Source of the DNA: a virus
Strand: one strand, 5' to 3'
Length of the DNA stretch: 64,000 bases
IMG/VR virus record: IMGVR_UViG_3300032240_000608
Location: 1 to 64,000 of that record
Below are positions 56,995-63,984 of this stretch, one piece after another; within the stretch, counting starts at the first letter, position 1; each line of letters opens with the position of its first letter. The notes below the pieces were generated by a model. That model was not told the DNA's origin, did not search any database, and saw only the letters and a list, made by a program, of their open reading frames with translations. Position numbers and translations under genes: made by a program.

Positions 56995-57759
56995 TTGACA
57001 ACATTTACATCAGAAGATCTTCAAAGCGTACTTAAAGGCGCAGATGATATGAGCGACAAAGGTTACGAAGAAGGCTATCTAGGCGATGCTATTCGTTTTA
57101 AAATGAAACGTGATCGTAAACGTTTCTGGGCTGGCGATAATATCAGCGATTACGTTAGTGAAGCAGATAAAGAAATACTTATTGACGAAGCAACAGAAGC
57201 GTTTGAACGAGTATTGGATACATTGCTTATTGATCGTGAGAATGATCCAAACAGCAAAGGTACAGCCCGTCGACTGGCTAAAATGTACTTTAATGAAATA
57301 ATGGCAGGACGATATGAATCAGCACCAGACGTAACAGCATTTCCAAATGATTCGGAGGACCGCTACGAAGGTATGTTGGTTGTCCGTAGTGAGCTTCGCA
57401 GTATGTGTAGTCATCATCACCAACCCGTTGTTGGCGTTGCTTATATTGGTCTTATTGCGGCTCAGAAACTCATCGGACTTAGCAAGTATACGAGGATCGC
57501 TCAGTGGTGTGCCCGTAGAGGTACTCTCCAGGAGGAACTTTGTAATGACATTGCTAGGGAAATCGAACGTGCAACAGGTGCAAAAGATCTAGGTGTTTAC
57601 ATTCAAGCAGTACACGGTTGCTGTGAGAATCGCGGCATTATGGCGCATTCATCTTTAACACAGACAACTGTTCTTAAAGGTGCTTTCAAAGACGATACAA
57701 GTACAAAGAAAGAATTCTTTGATAACATTAAAATGCAACAAGAGTTTGCCCCACGTTAA
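56995..57759 (+). CDS. folE: GTP cyclohydrolase I FolE (254 aa)
   Basis: Makes 7,8-dihydroneopterin triphosphate from GTP, first step towards preQ0. Zinc site Cys and His in SMCSHHHQPVVG, substrate blocks KLIGLSKYTRIAQWCARR and QEELCNDIAREIE, and third zinc Cys in AVHGCCENRGIMAHSS. N-terminal 80 residues are longer than in E. coli. Start TTG 56995 follows CGGAGA; the next in-frame ATG has no ribosome site. Confidence 0.92.
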   Translation: MTTFTSEDLQSVLKGADDMSDKGYEEGYLGDAIRFKMKRDRKRFWAGDNISDYVSEADKEILIDEATEAFERVLDTLLIDRENDPNSKGTARRLAKMYFNEIMAGRYESAPDVTAFPNDSEDRYEGMLVVRSELRSMCSHHHQPVVGVAYIGLIAAQKLIGLSKYTRIAQWCARRGTLQEELCNDIAREIERATGAKDLGVYIQAVHGCCENRGIMAHSSLTQTTVLKGAFKDDTSTKKEFFDNIKMQQEFAPR

Positions 57760-57774
57760 GGAGACTATACTATA

Positions 57775-57993
57775 ATGCAGACTGCAAAAGATCTATCTGA
57801 TCAATTAATTTTCCGTGCAAAAAATCTACAAGAGTTTGTTGTAGAACGAGATTGGGCACTTATTCCTGCAGGTGTTGTAAAGTATGACATACAACACACT
57901 GTCGGTGAGCCTGCTCGTATCTTTGTGTACGCAATGACACGAGAAGAAGCAGAGCGTCAAGTCGACGACTGGTTTGGTGAAGGTGTAGAATGA
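57775..57993 (+). CDS. Conserved phage protein, 72 aa
   Basis: AKDLSDQLIFRAKNLQEFVV then a beta region and MTREEAERQVDDWF. Unknown function. ATG 57775 sits after AAGGAGACTATACTATA. Overlaps the glycosylase gene by 4 bases. Confidence 0.7.
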   Translation: MQTAKDLSDQLIFRAKNLQEFVVERDWALIPAGVVKYDIQHTVGEPARIFVYAMTREEAERQVDDWFGEGVE

Positions 57994-58400
57994 TTACTCC
58001 ATTACGTGACGATCTAATGGTACAACAACAGGTAGACGGGGCTTGGCAGCATTTTGTTGGCGTTATTATGCTTAATCAAACTGGACGTAAAGCAGTCAAG
58101 ACTACACTCCCCGAATTCCTTTATTGGTTTCCGAGACCAGAAACATTGTTAAATGCAGAACCCGATTTTGTAAAAACCATTTTAAAACCATTAGGTATGT
58201 ATAATGTACGGTATGATCGTCTTATGAAAATGAGTAGAGATTACTTGACTTGGAACGGAAATGATGCTACAATGTTATATGGCATTGGAAAATATGGATC
58301 TGACAGCTATGAGATCTTTTTCAAGAACAACTACACCGTTGAGCCAACTGACAAAGAATTAAAACGATACTTAGAAGAGGAAGTATTTAATGTTGCTTAA
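57990..58400 (+). CDS. HhH-GPD DNA glycosylase, MBD4-like minimal domain (136 aa)
   Basis: Helix-hairpin-helix glycosylase fold closest to vertebrate MBD4: GVIMLNQTGRKAV matches MBD4 'FLNRTSGKQA', EFLYWFPRPETL, ILKPLGMYNVRYDRLMKMS matches 'LLKPLGLYDLRA', hairpin LYGIGKYGSDSYEIFF matches 'LHGIGKYGNDSY', and D121 in VEPTDKELKRYL is at the catalytic Asp. No Fe-S cluster loop. It is shorter than cellular enzymes (the fold alone). Could remove T or U from mismatches, or act on modified bases; the latter is inference. Confidence 0.83.
   Translation: MITPLRDDLMVQQQVDGAWQHFVGVIMLNQTGRKAVKTTLPEFLYWFPRPETLLNAEPDFVKTILKPLGMYNVRYDRLMKMSRDYLTWNGNDATMLYGIGKYGSDSYEIFFKNNYTVEPTDKELKRYLEEEVFNVA
58245..58273 (+). 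promoter_or_regulatory. Sigma70 extended -10 promoter inside the glycosylase gene
   Basis: TTGACT (58245-58250), 17 bases, TACAAT (58268-58273) with TGC before the -10. It would drive the cupin and PRTase genes. Confidence 0.55.
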
Positions 58401-58869
58401 ACTTTTGGATAAGCTAGGACGTAAGCGTATTATCCTTGATCGTGAATCGAGTGAACCTTACTTGGAACGATATTATATATTTCTCAAGGATAGGAAATGG
58501 TTTCCGTTCAATGCGTTCATTCATAAGTTTCTCAAATCAGATCCAGATGATGTTCACGATCATCCGTGGTCGTATGCTACGCTAATTCTTAAAGGTGGTT
58601 ACTATGAACATACTCCTAATTTCGAAAATGGCAAAATGGTTGGAGAGACGAAGCATTGGCGAGGTCCTGGCCATTTCCGCATTTGTACTCCTGATAGCTA
58701 TCATCGTGTAGAGCTTAAAGAAGGTGTAACTGCTTGGACATTGTTTATGCCCGGTCCTCATAAACGTGATTGGGGTTTCCTAGTCAACAACAAATGGATT
58801 CAAAACGAACAATATATGACTATGAGGAGAGCTGCCGCATATGAAAAAGCGCACAGTAACCTGGGCTGA
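58390..58869 (+). CDS. Cupin-like protein (159 aa)
   Basis: Basic N-terminus, then a beta-barrel-like region: DDVHDHPWSYATLILKGGYY with the His-rich cupin motif 1 (HDHPW ... G), HFRICTPDSYHRVEL motif 2 (H) and AWTLFMPGPHKRDWGF. Similar phage proteins are annotated as cupins; metal enzyme or sugar-binding role unknown. Overlaps PRTase by 29 bases. Confidence 0.7.
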   Translation: MLLKLLDKLGRKRIILDRESSEPYLERYYIFLKDRKWFPFNAFIHKFLKSDPDDVHDHPWSYATLILKGGYYEHTPNFENGKMVGETKHWRGPGHFRICTPDSYHRVELKEGVTAWTLFMPGPHKRDWGFLVNNKWIQNEQYMTMRRAAAYEKAHSNLG

Positions 58870-59377
58870 ACACCAAGGACTAGTAAGTAAAATTTGTCGT
58901 GACATCACTGTCAGTGGATGGAAACCAGACTACGTAGTAGGACTTACACGTGGTGGGCTTCTTGCTTCTGTGATGATCAGTCACTATCTAGAAGTACCCT
59001 GCGAAACACTAAAGGTCAGTTTGCGAGATGAGAAGTTTCTCGAAACTAACTGTTGGATGGCTGAAGATGCATTTGGTCACGAAATATACGATGCAATGGC
59101 ATCTGGCAGTGGCAAAAAGAATATCCTTATCGTAGATGATATCAACGATCAAGGTACAACGATCAACTGGATTTTAAAAGATTGGCAAAGTAGTTGCTTT
59201 CCGGACGACGAACGTTGGAAGGACGAAATCTGGAATTATAATGTTCGCTTCGCTGTGCTGTTTGATAATCTAGCAAGTAAAGCAGAAATTAAAGTTGATT
59301 ATGTAGGCGAAGAAATTAACAAAGCAGAAAATGATGCGTGGATTGATTTTCCTTTTGAAGATTGGTGGATGAAATGA
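58841..59377 (+). CDS. Type I phosphoribosyltransferase (178 aa)
   Basis: PRPP-binding motif NILIVDDINDQGTTIN and early YVVGLTRGGLLASVMISHYL with an LKVSLRD block typical of xanthine/hypoxanthine-guanine PRTases. Possible substrates include guanine-like or deazaguanine bases. GAGGAG site; ends overlapping the next ATG. Confidence 0.82.
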   Translation: MKKRTVTWAEHQGLVSKICRDITVSGWKPDYVVGLTRGGLLASVMISHYLEVPCETLKVSLRDEKFLETNCWMAEDAFGHEIYDAMASGSGKKNILIVDDINDQGTTINWILKDWQSSCFPDDERWKDEIWNYNVRFAVLFDNLASKAEIKVDYVGEEINKAENDAWIDFPFEDWWMK

Positions 59378-59613
59378 GTACGATTTCAAGATACGGAGAT
59401 ACCTGTAAAGTAACACAGACTTCGAGCAACAAGACAGTTGATGCAGAAGTAATGGCACTTAATGAAGGTCGTAACTTAACTGTAGTGATGAATAAGTCAG
59501 TTAAACTTATGATGAACTGGAATGGTCAACAATACGAAGGCAGAATGGCTGGTATGGATTTTGTCAGCGATGGACCTTCTATAACTAAAACCCAAACAAG
59601 CTCAAGAGGCTGA
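59374..59613 (+). CDS. Conserved phage protein, 79 aa
   Basis: Beta-rich STISRYGDTCKVTQTSS and LNEGRNLTVVMNKSVKLMMN, ending in Ser/Thr-rich tail; SH3- or OB-like small barrel is possible. ATG 59374 overlaps the PRTase stop; an in-frame TTG at 59362 is less likely. Function unknown. Confidence 0.68.
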   Translation: MSTISRYGDTCKVTQTSSNKTVDAEVMALNEGRNLTVVMNKSVKLMMNWNGQQYEGRMAGMDFVSDGPSITKTQTSSRG

Positions 59614-59614
59614 T

Positions 59615-59992
59615 ATGAATTTACATTATTCATTAGATGATGCAAAAGAAGCAGGAGTTGCACCCTGGGACGATATTGTAAACGATGATTTCCACGTTGT
59701 TGTTTTTAAAGATAAGTATCCTGTTACAGAAGGACATCTGCTGTTCGTGCCTAGATATGCTGCCGATGGTGTGATCGAAGATTGTTTTGCTGATGCGTTG
59801 ATGCACGGTAAGAAGATGGTAGAAGATGGGCATTGGGATGGATTTAATATCGGAATGAATTGGGGCGAAGCTGCGGGACAGACTGTTGCTTATCCGCACT
59901 TACATTTAATTCCAAGACGTAAGGGAGATGTGGAAGATCCTGTAGGGGGTGTTCGTAATACTATTCCCGGAAAAGGTAATTATAAAAAATGA
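59615..59992 (+). CDS. HIT-family protein (125 aa)
   Basis: Histidine-triad hydrolase/transferase fold: FHVVVFKDKYPVTEGHLLFVP, NIGMNWGEAAGQTVAYPHLH and LIPRRKGDVEDPVGGVR. The active motif is PHLHLIP: the first His of the usual HxHxH is replaced by Tyr-Pro as in a phage subfamily, the catalytic His is kept. Likely acts on a nucleotide phosphoramidate or AMP-linked substrate. Confidence 0.82.
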   Translation: MNLHYSLDDAKEAGVAPWDDIVNDDFHVVVFKDKYPVTEGHLLFVPRYAADGVIEDCFADALMHGKKMVEDGHWDGFNIGMNWGEAAGQTVAYPHLHLIPRRKGDVEDPVGGVRNTIPGKGNYKK

Positions 59993-60135
59993 AATTAATT
60001 AAAAAAGTTTGTGCAATTTTTATCACGGGATCTGCGTTTGCGTTAGCTATCCTACATTGGCAAGAGCCCGAAAGCATTGCTTGGATAGTGGCGTTTGCAG
60101 GGTGGGTTCCACATTGTTTTAAAAACGAGGAATAA
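59989..60135 (+). CDS. Small membrane protein, 48 aa
   Basis: ATG 59989 overlaps the HIT stop (ATGA). Basic start then two hydrophobic stretches (VCAIFITGSAFALAIL at 7-22 and IAWIVAFAGWV at 30-40) joined by a charged turn. Unknown; coding is supported by the overlap and the AAAAACGAGGAATAA end next to the following gene's ribosome site. Confidence 0.55.
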   Translation: MKLIKKVCAIFITGSAFALAILHWQEPESIAWIVAFAGWVPHCFKNEE

Positions 60136-60137
60136 CT

Positions 60138-60362
60138 ATGCAAATAAGAGTAAAAGAAGATTCAAAAGAATTTGGTAAATGTGGATGTGGTCGTAGTCCT
60201 ACAGGGTATTGTATCGGATGGCACGGTCTTGAAGAAGGCGAATTCCGAGAGAAACTTGCCGAATGGGAATTAGAAGATTACAAGAAACGTGCTCAGGCTA
60301 TGTGGAATGACAGTTGTACCAGTGTGAGATCTCCCGAATCAGAAGGTGGCGAGATTGACTGA
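60138..60362 (+). CDS. CDGSH-like Cys/His motif protein, 74 aa
   Basis: C15-G-C17-G-R-S-P-T-G-Y-C25-I-G-W-H29 resembles the CDGSH Fe-S motif (C-x-C-x2-S-x(3)-P-x-C-D-G-x-H) with one residue fewer before the third Cys and with I in place of D. A [2Fe-2S] or zinc ion is plausible. The C-terminus is an acidic helix. Relatives with KCGCGRSPTGYC are found in aquatic T4-like phages (recalled). Confidence 0.62.
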   Translation: MQIRVKEDSKEFGKCGCGRSPTGYCIGWHGLEEGEFREKLAEWELEDYKKRAQAMWNDSCTSVRSPESEGGEID

Positions 60363-60549
60363 AGTGGTTATCAACTGGAATAACCAACAAGGGTTCTGGT
60401 GGGATGAAACCTGTGCTATGATATTAGAACATTTTGGCTTACCTGGTGAAAGATACACCAGTCATCCCGAAACCGATCAAATGAAATTTAAATTTTTTAA
60501 CGAACACGATGCACTGATGTGCAAAATACTTTTGAGTGACAGATTGTGA
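60355..60549 (+). CDS. Conserved phage protein, 64 aa
   Basis: VVINWNNQQGFWWDETCAMI and FGLPGERYTSHPETDQMKF, ending DALMCKILLSDRL: a small alpha/beta domain frequent in T4-like phages, function unknown. TTG 60355 after AAGGTGG overlaps the previous stop; GTG at 60346 or 60364 are alternatives. Confidence 0.66.
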   Translation: MTEVVINWNNQQGFWWDETCAMILEHFGLPGERYTSHPETDQMKFKFFNEHDALMCKILLSDRL

Positions 60550-60749
60550 TGGATAAAATTATTACTGCTATTCTAATTGTAATTGTTATTATAATTATGT
60601 TGTACACTGATTTCAGCGGCCATAGAGTAGTAGTATATGATTGCAGGATGTCAGAAATATCTCCAGATTTTCCGAGAAGCGTAGTTGAAGAATGTCGTCG
60701 ACTACAAAGAGACGGAGAAACAGCTAACAGTATGAAAGGCACAATATGA
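60549..60749 (+). CDS. Small membrane-anchored protein, 66 aa
   Basis: N-terminal transmembrane helix (KIITAILIVIVIIIMLYTDF) then a soluble part HRVVVYDCRMSEISPDFP and VEECRRL with two Cys. Common in T4-like aquatic phages; unknown function. Its ATG overlaps the TGA of the previous gene. Confidence 0.68.
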   Translation: MDKIITAILIVIVIIIMLYTDFSGHRVVVYDCRMSEISPDFPRSVVEECRRLQRDGETANSMKGTI

Positions 60750-60928
60750 ACAGCTGGACTTTAAATGTTGAAGAAGATCCCGACACAGGTGATGCAATAC
60801 TTACCTTTCCTCCCGAATTGTTAGAACAAGCAGGATGGAAAGAAGGTGATACTTTACATTGGATCGACCAAAAAGACGGTAGCTGGCGTTTGGAAAAGGT
60901 TGACAAGTCTATTGAAAAGAGTGTATAA
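60746..60928 (+). CDS. AbrB/MazE-like small protein, 60 aa
   Basis: WTLNVEEDPDTGDAILTFPP, ELLEQAGWKEGDTLHWI and GSWRLEKV form the swapped-hairpin AbrB/SpoVT pattern of small DNA-binding or antitoxin proteins. No toxin gene follows. It may regulate nearby promoters; its 3' end carries the queE promoter -35 and part of the spacer. Confidence 0.65.
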   Translation: MNSWTLNVEEDPDTGDAILTFPPELLEQAGWKEGDTLHWIDQKDGSWRLEKVDKSIEKSV

Positions 60929-60929
60929 T
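60900..60929 (+). promoter_or_regulatory. Sigma70 promoter giving a leaderless queE mRNA
   Basis: TTGACA (60900-60905), 18 bases, TATAAT (60924-60929). The queE ATG (60935) is 5 bases past the -10 box, at the expected start of the RNA; no ribosome site is near it. Confidence 0.8.
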
Positions 60930-60934
60930 ATACT

Positions 60935-61786
60935 ATGAGCAAAATTAAAATCGCAGAGCTGTTTTACAGCATACAAGGTGAAGGACGCTATATGGGTGTG
61001 CCTTCTGTTTTCTTGCGTACATTTGGCTGTAACTTTAAATGTGCAGGCTTTGGTATGCCACGTGGCGAACTTAGTGCAGAAGTCGAAGTTATTGCAGAAC
61101 GTGTTGCAGAATTTAAAGATTACAATGAACTGCCATTAGTATCAACTGGCTGTGACAGTTATGCTAGTTGGGATCCTCGATTTAAAGACCTAAGTCCAAT
61201 GCTAACTAGTGATGCTATTGCAGATCGTATTATGGAAATTCTCCCGCACAACGAATGGCAGGATGAACATCTAGTTATTACAGGCGGCGAACCTTTGCTA
61301 GGTTGGCAACGTGCTTATCCAGATTTGTTAGATCATCCTAAGATGGCGGGCTTGAAAGAGATTACATTTGAAACAAATGGTACTCAAAAACTAAGTAAAG
61401 AGTTTAAACAATACTTGCTAGACTGGCAATGCAAAGAAGATATGTGGCGTCAGATTACATTTTCAGTAAGTGCTAAACTGCCTTGCAGTGGTGAGAAGTG
61501 GGAAGAAGCTATTTTGCCAGAAGTGGTTTGTGAGTATGAAGATTTCGGTACCGTATATTTAAAATTTGTCATAGCAACAGAGGAAGACTTTGCAGATGTA
61601 GAATGTGCTGTTGCCGCTTATCGCAAAGCAGGATTTAAAGGACACGTTTATCTAATGCCAGTAGGTGGTGTAGAAAGTGTTTACGCACTAAACAATAAGA
61701 ACGTGGCATTGTTGGCAATGAAACACGGCTTACGTTATAGTGACCGTTTGCAAGTGCCGTTATTTAAAAATGAGTGGGGAACCTAA
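60935..61786 (+). CDS. queE: 7-carboxy-7-deazaguanine synthase QueE (283 aa)
   Basis: Radical SAM enzyme: ELFYSIQGEGRYMGVPSVFL is the QueE signature, then C32-x3-C36 and, after an insertion of 36 residues, C73 in TGCDSYASW, so the third cluster cysteine is displaced compared with CX3CX2C or CX14CX2C types. ITGGEPLL is the GGE/SAM motif. Needs a [4Fe-4S] cluster, which fits the phage Fe-S genes. Longer than cellular QueE (about 220 aa). Confidence 0.9.
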   Translation: MSKIKIAELFYSIQGEGRYMGVPSVFLRTFGCNFKCAGFGMPRGELSAEVEVIAERVAEFKDYNELPLVSTGCDSYASWDPRFKDLSPMLTSDAIADRIMEILPHNEWQDEHLVITGGEPLLGWQRAYPDLLDHPKMAGLKEITFETNGTQKLSKEFKQYLLDWQCKEDMWRQITFSVSAKLPCSGEKWEEAILPEVVCEYEDFGTVYLKFVIATEEDFADVECAVAAYRKAGFKGHVYLMPVGGVESVYALNNKNVALLAMKHGLRYSDRLQVPLFKNEWGT

Positions 61787-62226
61787 TGCGTAAATTTGTA
61801 GAAAAACTATTTGGTATTGATAAGATACGAGCAGAAGCAGAACGATCTGTAGCCATTGCTTCAGAGGCTGCAGAAGCAGCAAAACAATCTATCGAAGCTG
61901 CAGAAAGAGCAAAGGCAGCAGAAGATTCGGCTAAAATGACAGAGAAAGATCGAGCCACTCATAAGAAAGAGCCGTGGGTTGGTGTGTTGCATACACATAT
62001 CAATCAAGATAATATACGTAACGGTTTCTTTGAGCTTGACTGGAACGAGCATTTCGTGTTAAAATTAAAGCAAGAAGGATATGGTTTCGACGGTGATCCA
62101 GACGAAGAGATTGTCGATCGTTGGTTCCGTGAACTTTGTGCAAACGTAGTAGTCGATGGCGACTTTGGTGGCGCCGTTAATACTGGCGTTATTGATATTA
62201 ACTCTGTTAAAAAGAATAATCAATGA
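61786..62226 (+). CDS. Conserved phage protein with coiled coil, 146 aa
   Basis: Residues 10-55 form a long Ala/Glu-rich coiled coil (EAERSVAIASEAAEAAKQSI). Then PWVGVLHTHINQDNIRNGFF and ELDWNEHFVLKLKQEGY, a domain common in T4-like phages. Start taken at ATG 61786 overlapping the QueE stop; GTG 61774 is an alternative. Function unknown. Confidence 0.72.
   Translation: MRKFVEKLFGIDKIRAEAERSVAIASEAAEAAKQSIEAAERAKAAEDSAKMTEKDRATHKKEPWVGVLHTHINQDNIRNGFFELDWNEHFVLKLKQEGYGFDGDPDEEIVDRWFRELCANVVVDGDFGGAVNTGVIDINSVKKNNQ
62036..62065 (+). promoter_or_regulatory. Possible sigma70 promoter
   Basis: TTGACT (62036-62041), 18 bases, TAAAAT (62060-62065) with TGT. About 155 bases before the RNase H gene; weaker than the others and possibly chance. 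Confidence 0.4.
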
Positions 62227-63233
62227 CCTATATTTTAGTTGATACAGCAAATACATTCTTTCGTGCTAGACACGTCATTAACGGTGACGCTGATATCAAG
62301 TTAGGTATGGCCTTTCATATCACACTTAACAGTGTAAAGAAAGCCTGGCAAGACTTTGGTGGCAGTCACGTCATCTTCTGTTTAGAAGGTCGTAGCTGGC
62401 GCAAAGATTTCTATGCTCCTTATAAGGCGCAACGTGCTGCTGCTCGAGCAGCGCATACTGAAAAAGAAGCAGACGAAGAAAAAATCTTCTGGGAAGCATT
62501 TGATACATTTAAAGATTTCATTACAGAAAAAACTAATTGTACAGTAATGCAAAATCCTCGACTAGAAGCAGATGATCTTATTGCAGGTTGGATACAGAGC
62601 CATCCAAACGATAATCACGTGATCATTAGCACAGATACAGATTTCGTACAGCTTATTGCACCTAATGTGAAACAGTACAATGGTGTTATGGAAACAACTA
62701 TCACGCACGAAGGTATATTTGATGCAAAAGGCAAAAGAGTCATTGACAAGAAAACGCAAGAACCAAAAGCTGTCCCAGATCCAGAATGGCTCCTCTTTGA
62801 AAAATGTATGCGTGGTGATACCAGTGATAATGTCTTCTCAGCGTATCCAGGTGTGCGTACTAAAGGCACAAGCAAAAAAGTGGGTCTTACTGAAGCGTTC
62901 GAAGACCGTAAAGGCCGCGGATATGCGTGGAACAATCTTATGTTACAGAGATGGTCTGACCACAATGGAGTCGAACATCGAGTACTAGAAGATTACGAAC
63001 GAAACCGTCGACTGATTGATCTCACACATCAACCAGATGATATTAAAGAAATTATAGCCGAAACTATTGCCACGGCAACTAATGCTAACAAAAATATTAG
63101 TCAGGTCGGTATCCGATTAATTAAGTTTTGTAATCTATACGATCTTAAAAAGATTGCAGATCAGGCACAGGCTTATGCCGAGCCTCTAAATGCAAGATAT
63201 AAAAATCAAACGCTTGCTGGAGAAACAATATGA
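62223..63233 (+). CDS. rnh: 5'-3' exonuclease / RNase H, T4 Rnh-like (336 aa)
   Basis: FEN-1/T5-exonuclease family enzyme that removes RNA primers. ILVDTANTFFRARH (first Asp), KDFYAPYKAQR, LEADDLIAGWI and STDTDFVQL (acidic metal clusters), and RGDTSDNVFSAYPGVRTKG (helix-hairpin region). Length similar to T4 Rnh (305 aa) with a longer C-terminus. Overlaps both neighbours by 4 bases. Confidence 0.92.
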   Translation: MTYILVDTANTFFRARHVINGDADIKLGMAFHITLNSVKKAWQDFGGSHVIFCLEGRSWRKDFYAPYKAQRAAARAAHTEKEADEEKIFWEAFDTFKDFITEKTNCTVMQNPRLEADDLIAGWIQSHPNDNHVIISTDTDFVQLIAPNVKQYNGVMETTITHEGIFDAKGKRVIDKKTQEPKAVPDPEWLLFEKCMRGDTSDNVFSAYPGVRTKGTSKKVGLTEAFEDRKGRGYAWNNLMLQRWSDHNGVEHRVLEDYERNRRLIDLTHQPDDIKEIIAETIATATNANKNISQVGIRLIKFCNLYDLKKIADQAQAYAEPLNARYKNQTLAGETI

Positions 63234-63706
63234 CAGACTTACACGCTAAGCCAATTATTAAAGATAAGTTTTGGATCGTTGAAAAGAATGGAGAGAAATT
63301 TGCCACCTTGCGAAAGAACGAAGACAATCGTTTTGTGTTGAGCAACGAAACCGGAATCAAAATTTATGAGACTAAAGAAAGTCTAACTAGACAGTTTGGA
63401 AAAGATTTCTTTATCGCTAAAATTATCAAAGAGGCTAATAACAATCAGCCAAATGAAATTCACGGATATTCTACTAGCACAACTCCGCATAATGCAATGT
63501 TCGATATACAACGTAAACTACCGTTGTTCACAAAAAGTGAAGATAGTAAGAGTTTATACTGTGCTGGTTATTATATTATTCGTTTTGAAAAAGGTTGGGT
63601 TAAGAGCTTTTGTCCTAAACTGATTACCCTTCAGCGATATGATTACAAAGGTCCGTTTAAGACTGATCTTGAAATGAAACTGGCATTGTCAAATGCAGCA
63701 AAATAA
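63230..63706 (+). CDS. Conserved T4-like phage protein, 158 aa
   Basis: FWIVEKNGEKFATLRKNEDN, KESLTRQFGKDFF, then GYYIIRFEKGWVKSFCPKLI with TLQRYDYKGPF and LEMKLALSNAAK: a pattern found beside replication genes in T4-like aquatic phages (recalled), function unknown. Overlaps the next gene by 14 bases. Confidence 0.74.
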   Translation: MTDLHAKPIIKDKFWIVEKNGEKFATLRKNEDNRFVLSNETGIKIYETKESLTRQFGKDFFIAKIIKEANNNQPNEIHGYSTSTTPHNAMFDIQRKLPLFTKSEDSKSLYCAGYYIIRFEKGWVKSFCPKLITLQRYDYKGPFKTDLEMKLALSNAAK

Positions 63707-63950
63707 TCTTCCTACCACACTGCCAGCCATCGAACGACTCATACAAAGAGTCGTATCAGCAGAAAAAACTCAGCAGAAAGACATACGTGTGACTATTCAA
63801 GAAGCACGTGAATTAACCGCTGAATTAGCCATCCTAACTTCAAGATTAGGTAAAACAGTTAACGAAATACACCAAATGTTAGCTGAAATAAGTGAATCCA
63901 CTACTAATATAGATGTAAAGTTCGACGGGGGCGGGTTCGGTCAAGGATAA
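63693..63950 (+). CDS. Small helical protein, 85 aa
   Basis: Long helix (TLPAIERLIQRVVSAEKTQQ, ELTAELAILTSRLGKTVNEI) and a Gly-rich end FDGGGFGQG. Unknown. The last codons lie in the next late promoter box. Confidence 0.68.
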   Translation: MQQNNLPTTLPAIERLIQRVVSAEKTQQKDIRVTIQEARELTAELAILTSRLGKTVNEIHQMLAEISESTTNIDVKFDGGGFGQG

Positions 63951-63984
63951 ATATATACGTGGTTAATTAGGAACACGTATATAT
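63947..63984 (+). promoter_or_regulatory. Late promoter nested in an 11-bp inverted repeat over a start site
   Basis: ATAAATA (63947-63953) overlaps the left arm ATATATACGTG (63951-63961); the right arm CACGTATATAT (63974-63984) reaches into ATG 63983, and the 12-base loop holds TAGGA. Late RNA expected to start about 63959 would keep only three bases of the left arm. The same logic is documented for T4 genes e and soc. Confidence 0.78.
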
